From the NCBI GenBank assembly GCA_964235945.1, contig CAXSDV010000046.1:1-21384 (forward strand): a DNA stretch of 21,384 nt, written 5' to 3'. The position numbers were made by a program, and so were the translations under genes. Of this stretch, positions 15,266 through 21,384 are shown one piece after another; the stretch's first letter is position 1, and each line of letters starts with the position of its first letter. The notes under the pieces are model-generated. The model was not told the DNA's origin. It did not search any database and worked only from the letters and a program-made list of their open reading frames with translations. Source of the stretch: JASLDZ01 sp964235945 (lineage in GTDB: Bacteria > Pseudomonadota > Alphaproteobacteria > Caulobacterales > Caulobacteraceae).

Positions 15266-16603
15266 TCACAGGGCGCGCCCGCGAAGCGGGACGAGCTGTC
15301 CCCCGAGCAGGAGCGGCGCCAGGCCGAGCCAGAAGACGGAAACCGGCGACGCCCACGGCGACGCGACGGCGGCGAGGATCAGGAGGAGCGGGACGCCCCA
15401 TGTCCAGCAGGTCCAGGCGCGCTCCAGCCGCGGCGCCGGACGTCCCCCGTCGCGCCGTCGCGTCAGCCAGATCGTCGTTCCCGTCGCGCAGATGTAGGTC
15501 AGGGCCGCGCCGAACACGCCATAGGCGATGCGGACCGGCAGCCCGCCGAAGACGCCGAAGTGGACCTGGGCGGCGGCGGAATACGCCTGCCGGCCGAGCG
15601 AACCGGTGGCGAAGCGCCCCCGGCCGATCTCGCGGCCGGCGCTGTTGAAGTAGAACTGCTCCCCGCGCGGGAGCCGCCCGTGGGCGGTGACCTCCACCGT
15701 GTAGGCGGCGCCGCGCGTGCCCGTGCGCTCCAGGCCGACATAGTAGAGCCGCGAGCCGGGAACGGCCGCGCGCGCGTGGGCGACCATCGCGCCCAGGTCG
15801 GCCGGGGGCGCCGGGCGCGGGTCCGGCGTCACGACCGGCGCGCTCAGGGGGGCGTAAACGCGGGCGACGTCGCCGTGGAAGGCGAGCGCCGCCGTCGTGG
15901 TGGCCGTGAGGTTGATCAGGCCGAAGAAGGCACCCGTGAGCGTCACCGCCACGTGGAAAGGCAAGCCCCACACGCTCAGCCGGTTGTGCAGCTCGGCCTC
16001 GCGCAGGCGGCGCGACCCGGAGAGGCGCAGGCGGAAGGCGTCGCGGAAGATGCGCGGGTGGGACAGCACGCCGGAGAACACGATCGCCAACAGGGCCGCG
16101 CCGCCCACCCCCACCAACAGCGAGCCCCAGGGCGCGGGCGCCGTCAACGTCATGTGCAGCCGGGTGACGAAGTCGGTCCACGGCGTGCGGGCGGGAACGG
16201 GCCGGCCGTCGGCGTCGGCGATCCAGGCGTGCTCCCCCCCGCCCCCGAAGGCGGTGAGGGTGAGCCGCTGGCGCGGCGTCACGGGCGCGGTGGCGTAGAG
16301 CGTGGCGCCCGCGGGGATCCGCGACGACGTCCACGCCACGGCGTGCTCCAAAGCTCCCGCGTGAAGGGCGCCGGCCGCGGGGGCGGGCTGCTCGATCAGC
16401 TTCAGCTCGTCCGCGAACACGCTGAGCGTTCCGGTGAGGCAGATGAGGTGGATCAGGGCGCCGAAGACCAGTCCCAGGGCGGAGTGGCCCGAGAGCGCCG
16501 CGGCGGTGAAGCGCGCCGAGACCTTGGGCCGGACAGGGGGTCGGACGGGGGGCGGCGGGCGCGCGGCCTGTCCGACCCGCACCGGCGGCTGCGGCGCGTT
16601 CAC
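15266..16603 (-). CDS. PepSY-associated membrane protein (PiuB-like)
   Basis: 445-residue inner-membrane protein of the PepSY-TM family, commonly linked to siderophore iron uptake and reduction. The features in order are a Pro-rich cytoplasmic N-terminus (1-30), TM1 with HSALGLVFGALIHLICLTGTL (about 40-60), a periplasmic PepSY-like region including LHMTL (H150), TM2 (about 158-180), then AELHNRLSVWGLPFHVAVTL (H206, H217) entering TM3. A second PepSY domain spans about 245-345, and C-terminal membrane segments start at FGVFGGLPVRIAYGVFGAAL. The paired His in membrane segments are typical and may bind heme. The start is GTG 16603, overlapping the preceding stop by 4 bases (GTGA). A Fur-box-like site precedes the two-gene unit. 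No TonB receptor lies in this operon. Confidence 0.9.
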   Translation of the reverse strand: MNAPQPPVRVGQAARPPPPVRPPVRPKVSARFTAAALSGHSALGLVFGALIHLICLTGTLSVFADELKLIEQPAPAAGALHAGALEHAVAWTSSRIPAGATLYATAPVTPRQRLTLTAFGGGGEHAWIADADGRPVPARTPWTDFVTRLHMTLTAPAPWGSLLVGVGGAALLAIVFSGVLSHPRIFRDAFRLRLSGSRRLREAELHNRLSVWGLPFHVAVTLTGAFFGLINLTATTTAALAFHGDVARVYAPLSAPVVTPDPRPAPPADLGAMVAHARAAVPGSRLYYVGLERTGTRGAAYTVEVTAHGRLPRGEQFYFNSAGREIGRGRFATGSLGRQAYSAAAQVHFGVFGGLPVRIAYGVFGAALTYICATGTTIWLTRRRDGGRPAPRLERAWTCWTWGVPLLLILAAVASPWASPVSVFWLGLAPLLLGGQLVPLRGRAL

Positions 16604-17154
16604 AGGGCCGCCGCCGTCAGGGAGACGAACGTCACCAGCGCGAGGGCGGCGACGACGCGGCCGAGCCGGTCGTCCGTCATCGCCCAGACCATGGCCGCCG
16701 CCCAGACCAGGGGCGTGACGAAACCGCAGGCGACCAGCCGGTCCGCCGCCTCCCAAGGCGGGCGCAGGGCGGTGAAGGCGCCGCAGCCCACGGCGGCGGC
16801 CAGGCCGAGCGGTCCCACGCACGCGATCCGCACCCCCGCGCGCCAGAGCGGGCCGCCCGAGACGGGCGGCGCGACCTCCCCGGCCGGACGCGGGCGCGCG
16901 CGCCGGGCGCGGTTCGGAAGTTCGGCCGTCGCGGCGATCACGGCCAGGGCGATCAGGGCGGGCGCCAGGATCGCCAGCGCGACCGCCTTGTCCCAGGCGC
17001 ACCCGGTGAAACGCCAGCCGACCGCCCCGAGCCCGACCAGCGCCCATCCCACCAGAACGCGCAGCGCATCCCCTCGCCGGCTCCAGGCCGCCCGGAGCGT
17101 CAGCACGCCGCCCGCCGCGGCCGTGAGCCCCAGCAGGAAGGCGGCGACGGTCAC
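16600..17154 (-). CDS. Small membrane protein coupled to the PepSY gene
   Basis: 184-residue hydrophobic protein with about five to six predicted membrane segments (about 2-22, 33-52, 58-78, 112-130, 145-163, 166-184) and an Arg-rich loop (NRARRARPRPAG, about 81-92). I do not recognise the family. Small multi-helix proteins sit next to PepSY genes in pyoverdine-linked operons (for example the FpvGHJK iron-reduction set), so a role in ferric-siderophore reduction or iron handling is a reasonable inference. GTG 17154 is the most upstream start: an in-frame stop lies at 17227-17229 and there are no other start codons between. The 4-base overlap with the PepSY gene implies coupled translation. 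Confidence 0.8.
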   Translation of the reverse strand: MTVAAFLLGLTAAAGGVLTLRAAWSRRGDALRVLVGWALVGLGAVGWRFTGCAWDKAVALAILAPALIALAVIAATAELPNRARRARPRPAGEVAPPVSGGPLWRAGVRIACVGPLGLAAAVGCGAFTALRPPWEAADRLVACGFVTPLVWAAAMVWAMTDDRLGRVVAALALVTFVSLTAAAL

Positions 17155-17252
17155 CGGCGGCGCGCGTCGAGCGGACCGGTCGCGTCCGGGCTCGAGGTCC
17201 GGGGCCGGGACGCGACGTGCGCCGGGTCAGGCAGGCCGGGAGATGGCAAGTC

Positions 17253-17271
17253 GCAACTCATTCTCATTATC
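17253..17271 (-). promoter_or_regulatory. Fur-box-like operator
   Basis: On the plus strand GCAACTCATTCTCATTATC; on the minus strand it reads GATAAT-GAGAAT-GAGTTG-C. The first hexamer matches the GATAAT Fur repeat exactly and the second in five of six positions; the third is poor. This AT-rich patch stands out in a GC-rich gap and lies about 100 bases upstream of the PepSY-partner start, in the right place to repress the two-gene unit when iron is plentiful. GGATAAT may double as the -10 box. Confidence 0.55.
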
Positions 17272-17274
17272 CAG

Positions 17275-17315
17275 AAGCGTTCCTAGGACGCGCGCGGGCC
17301 GGTGGCAAGCGTTCC
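17275..17315. repeat. 9-base direct repeat next to the Fur-like site
   Basis: AAGCGTTCC occurs at 17275-17283 and again at 17307-17315, a 32-base period of about three helical turns. The second copy continues into GCTT, forming a local AAGCG-TTC-CGCTT inverted repeat. It lies between the oxyR stop and the Fur-like site. Could be a second regulator site; chance cannot be excluded. Confidence 0.3.
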
Positions 17316-17396
17316 GCTTCAGGGCCGCCGAAGGCCGAGCGGAGTCCCGCCCTCCCGTCGTCCCGCCCGGGTGCGCGACGCGGCGGCCGACGCTGT

Positions 17397-18281
17397 TCAG
17401 GTCACCGCCTCGCGGATCGTCGTTCCCAGAAGCCTCAGGTCGGCGGCGCGCGGGCTCCACTTGCGCCAGACCAGGGCTATGCGGCGCTCCGCCCCGGGGG
17501 GCGTCAGTTCTCGGCTCTCGACGCGCGTGCCTTCCAGCAGGCCCGCGGACACGGCCATCTGAGGCAGGAGCGTCACGCCGAACCCCGCGTCGACCATGCG
17601 CACCAGCGTGTGCAGGGTCGACGCCACCAACCGCGATTCGACGCCGGCCTCCTTGAGGTTGCAGGCCGCGAGCGCCTGGTCGCGCAGGCAGTGACCCTCG
17701 TCCAGCAGGAGCAGGTCCATCGGGTCGACCCCCGCCCCGGGCGCCTCCGCGCTCGCCCGATCGCCGACGCGAGCGGCGATCAGCAGGCGGTCGACCATGA
17801 TTTCGCACGTCTCCACTTCGCCGCAGTCGGCGGGGAGCGCCAGCAACGCGCAGTCCATGACGCCGCGCTGCAGCGCTTCGCAGGCCGCACCCGTCAGCAT
17901 CTCGCGCACACGAAGCCGCAGGTTCGGCCACTGGTCGCCCACGCGATCGACGATGCGCGGCAGGAGGAACGGGGCGACGGTGGGGATGGCCGCCATGCGC
18001 AACGGCCCCGTCAGGGGCTCGCGTGCGCCCTGGGCCGCCGTGCGCAGGTCCTCCACCGCGTGGATCACCTCACGGGCGCGGGCGACGACCTCCTCGCCGA
18101 CGGCGGAGAAGCGGACGCTGCGGCGGGAACGCTCGACCAGACGCGTCTCCAGCAGCGCCTCCAGTTCCGCGACGCCGGACGACAGGGTGGATTGCGTGAC
18201 GAAGCACGCCGCCGCCGCCCGCCCGAAGTGCTGATGCTCGTGCAGGGCGATCAGGTACGTCAGCTGACGGAGGGTCGGCAG
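17397..18281 (-). CDS. oxyR: OxyR, peroxide-sensing LysR-family regulator
   Basis: About 294-residue LysR-type regulator. The N-terminal winged helix reads PTLRQLTYLIALHEHQHFGR, then a recognition helix TQSTLSSGVAELE, then RLVERSRRSVRFSAVGEEV. The sensor domain has DEGHCLRDQALAAC, in which C198 and C207 match the E. coli OxyR pair C199/C208 in spacing and context, so this is a true peroxide sensor. No ATG, GTG or TTG lies in frame between an upstream TAG (18315-18317) and the helix-turn-helix; the first downstream GTG (18068) would delete the DNA-binding domain. I place the start at CTG 18281, which gives E. coli-like numbering; ATC 18290 is an alternative. It is divergent from katG, its classical target. 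Confidence 0.88.
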   Translation of the reverse strand: MPTLRQLTYLIALHEHQHFGRAAAACFVTQSTLSSGVAELEALLETRLVERSRRSVRFSAVGEEVVARAREVIHAVEDLRTAAQGAREPLTGPLRMAAIPTVAPFLLPRIVDRVGDQWPNLRLRVREMLTGAACEALQRGVMDCALLALPADCGEVETCEIMVDRLLIAARVGDRASAEAPGAGVDPMDLLLLDEGHCLRDQALAACNLKEAGVESRLVASTLHTLVRMVDAGFGVTLLPQMAVSAGLLEGTRVESRELTPPGAERRIALVWRKWSPRAADLRLLGTTIREAVT

Positions 18282-18290
18282 GGCTGTGAT

Positions 18291-18447
18291 CGAGACACCC
18301 GATGAGAGAGATCGCTATAACCTGTTGGATTGATCTATCGCGGGCGGGCATTACGTGTCGAGCGGGATGCGGGCCGCGCCGGATTCGGCGACCGCCTCCC
18401 GCCCATGCTCGACGGACCGCCCCGGTCGAATTCGAAGAGGCCCGGCC
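18291..18447. promoter_or_regulatory. oxyR-katG divergent control region
   Basis: This 157-base gap separates the divergent regulator and catalase genes. The AT-richer core (18309-18341) contains GATCGCTAT and GATCTATCGC; the two CTAT tetramers (18315-18318 and 18335-18338) are 20 bases apart, and ATCGC occurs twice (18311 and 18337). OxyR tetramers bind ATAG/CTAT elements at helical-turn spacing, but the classical same-element spacing is 22, so this is only a partial match. Expected logic: oxidised OxyR activates katG and represses oxyR. Confidence 0.45.
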
Positions 18448-20673
<2,226 letters not shown>

Positions 20674-20700
20674 TCGGCTACAAGGTTCGGCTCGAACCCG

Positions 20701-20743
20701 GAGGGGCCGCTTCACGCGATGCGCGTGGGGCGGCCCCTCTTCG
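20701..20743 (+). terminator. Rho-independent-like terminator of katG
   Basis: GAGGGGCCGC (20701-20710) pairs perfectly with GCGGCCCCTC (20730-20739). An inner stem CACGC (20713-20717) / GCGTG (20723-20727) closes a GATGC loop, and TTCGTATT follows. It lies 28 bases past the katG stop. It is the strongest terminator in the window. Confidence 0.8.
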
Positions 20744-20820
20744 TATTGCGCGACGGGTGAGGGGCTGGGCGTCGGAACGGCGCGGAGTTCTCCCCGTTTC
20801 CCCGCCGTCTCGGAGGGTTC

Positions 20821-21276
20821 ATGGCAGGCTGGCTGAAGTCCGTCACCCGCGCGATCGGCCCGACCGCCGCCGCGACGCTCACCTCCATGTCCGCCCTGGC
20901 GCTCCTGGCGCGCGCAGAGGGCAAGGGCGCCCTCCAGCCGATCAACGCCACCAGCCACTGGCTGAACGGGCGCAGGGCGGCCGAGGTCCGGACGGCCGAC
21001 CTGGCCCACACGGGAACGGGCGCGGCCACCCACCTCGCCGCCACGTTCTTCTGGGCGGTGTTGTTCGAGCGCTGGGTAGCGCCCAGGCGACCGCTTCCGC
21101 GCCTGACGCTGTTGAGGGACGCGATGCTCATTTCCGCCTTCGCGGCGGGCGTGGATTATCTCGCCACGCCCAAGCGGTTCACGCCGGGGTGGGAGTTCGT
21201 GCTGTCCAAGCGGTCCATGGCGGCCGCCTACTTCGCCATGGCTCTGGGCCTGGCGGCGGGGTCCCCGCGCGACTGA
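20821..21276 (+). CDS. Uncharacterised small integral membrane protein
   Basis: 151-residue protein that I do not recognise. Hydrophobic segments lie at about 12-32, 66-84, 102-116 and 129-146. Between the first two is a polar loop with QPINATSHWLNG and, just before the second, HTGTGAATH, so several His residues lie near the membrane. A further loop, DYLATPKRFTPGWEF, precedes the last helix and looks conserved in character (aromatic, Pro). The ATG follows GGAGG by six bases. It lies after the katG terminator, so it is probably an independent transcript with its promoter in 20744-20815. The remaining 108 bases of the window (21277-21384) show no gene I can support. Confidence 0.75.
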   Translation: MAGWLKSVTRAIGPTAAATLTSMSALALLARAEGKGALQPINATSHWLNGRRAAEVRTADLAHTGTGAATHLAATFFWAVLFERWVAPRRPLPRLTLLRDAMLISAFAAGVDYLATPKRFTPGWEFVLSKRSMAAAYFAMALGLAAGSPRD

Positions 21277-21384
21277 GCCCGCCCGCGCCGCGGACTCCGG
21301 GGGTGCGCCCAGCGCCGGGTCGCCCGCCGGTCGCCGGCCCTCGGCCTCGGGCTGGAGGTCACCTACAGCCTCGCCATCTCCGCG

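Noticed and set aside
15086..17656. Plus-strand frame (about 856 codons) across the PepSY unit and intergenic regions
   Set aside because: It crosses three genes and two control regions, is low-complexity, and lacks any recognisable domain.
17227..17931. Minus-strand 234-codon frame overlapping oxyR
   Set aside because: It lies in another frame within the oxyR coding region, with Arg/Pro/Gly-rich low-complexity sequence; OxyR is the real gene.
21277..21384. Open frame at the right edge (LGLEVTYSLAISA)
   Set aside because: Too short and cut by the window end; no start, ribosome site or domain to support a gene.

Overview
The window is very GC-rich, double-stranded chromosomal-type DNA, densely packed with genes and with short intergenic gaps (none above about 245 bases). 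The gene content points to an aerobic, free-living alphaproteobacterium, most likely of the Caulobacterales/Sphingomonadales type. It includes a TonB-dependent receptor, Tat-exported redox enzymes, a secreted S9 prolyl oligopeptidase, PepSY membrane proteins, and an OxyR/KatG pair. The frequent GTG/TTG starts and 4-base GTGA/ATGA gene overlaps fit this too. The lineage is an inference from content and composition, not from a marker gene. I saw no rRNA, tRNA, CRISPR array, transposase, integrase or phage gene.

Layout. (1) 62-1379: a DUF1348/NTF2-like protein (minus) followed by a divergent exported cyclophilin-type peptidyl-prolyl isomerase (plus). (2) 1444-5272, minus strand: a six-gene, translationally coupled operon. 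In transcription order it holds an exported TlpA-like thioredoxin, an ABC ATPase, a MacB/LolC-like permease, and three tandem, diverged DUF3299-like secreted proteins, each with a CxxCPP motif. It resembles the ABC + DUF3299 operons linked to zinc limitation in gammaproteobacteria, but it has no His-rich ZrgA-type binding protein and carries a thioredoxin and tripled DUF3299 genes instead. (3) 5349-8407: a prolyl oligopeptidase (minus) and a short-chain dehydrogenase (plus) diverge from a 155-base region holding a perfect 9-base inverted repeat. (4) 8447-13578, minus strand: RidA, TonB-dependent receptor, flavin amine oxidoreductase, cytochrome c. All four carry export signals. A GntP-type permease (13807-15180) lies upstream on the same strand. 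(5) 15266-17154, minus strand: a PepSY membrane protein and a coupled small membrane protein behind a Fur-box-like site. (6) 17397-20673: oxyR (minus) and katG (plus) back to back; oxyR has no ATG, GTG or TTG start in frame. (7) 20701-21276: a strong terminator after katG, then an orphan small membrane protein.

How the genes may work together. The most coherent candidate system is block 4. A substrate would enter through the TonB receptor and be oxidised in the periplasm by the Tat-exported flavoenzyme. Electrons would pass to the cytochrome c encoded immediately downstream (TGATG junction), and the reactive imine/enamine product would be hydrolysed by a RidA that, unusually, carries a signal peptide. 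The closest described logic is the nicotine dehydrogenase NicA2 with its cytochrome CycN; the substrate here is unknown. Block 2 is a second candidate: an envelope ABC machine with an exported CGPC thioredoxin and three CxxC client-like proteins, suggesting thiol redox or metal handling. Blocks 5 and 6 are iron- and peroxide-response genes and so are functionally adjacent (Fur-type and OxyR-type control).
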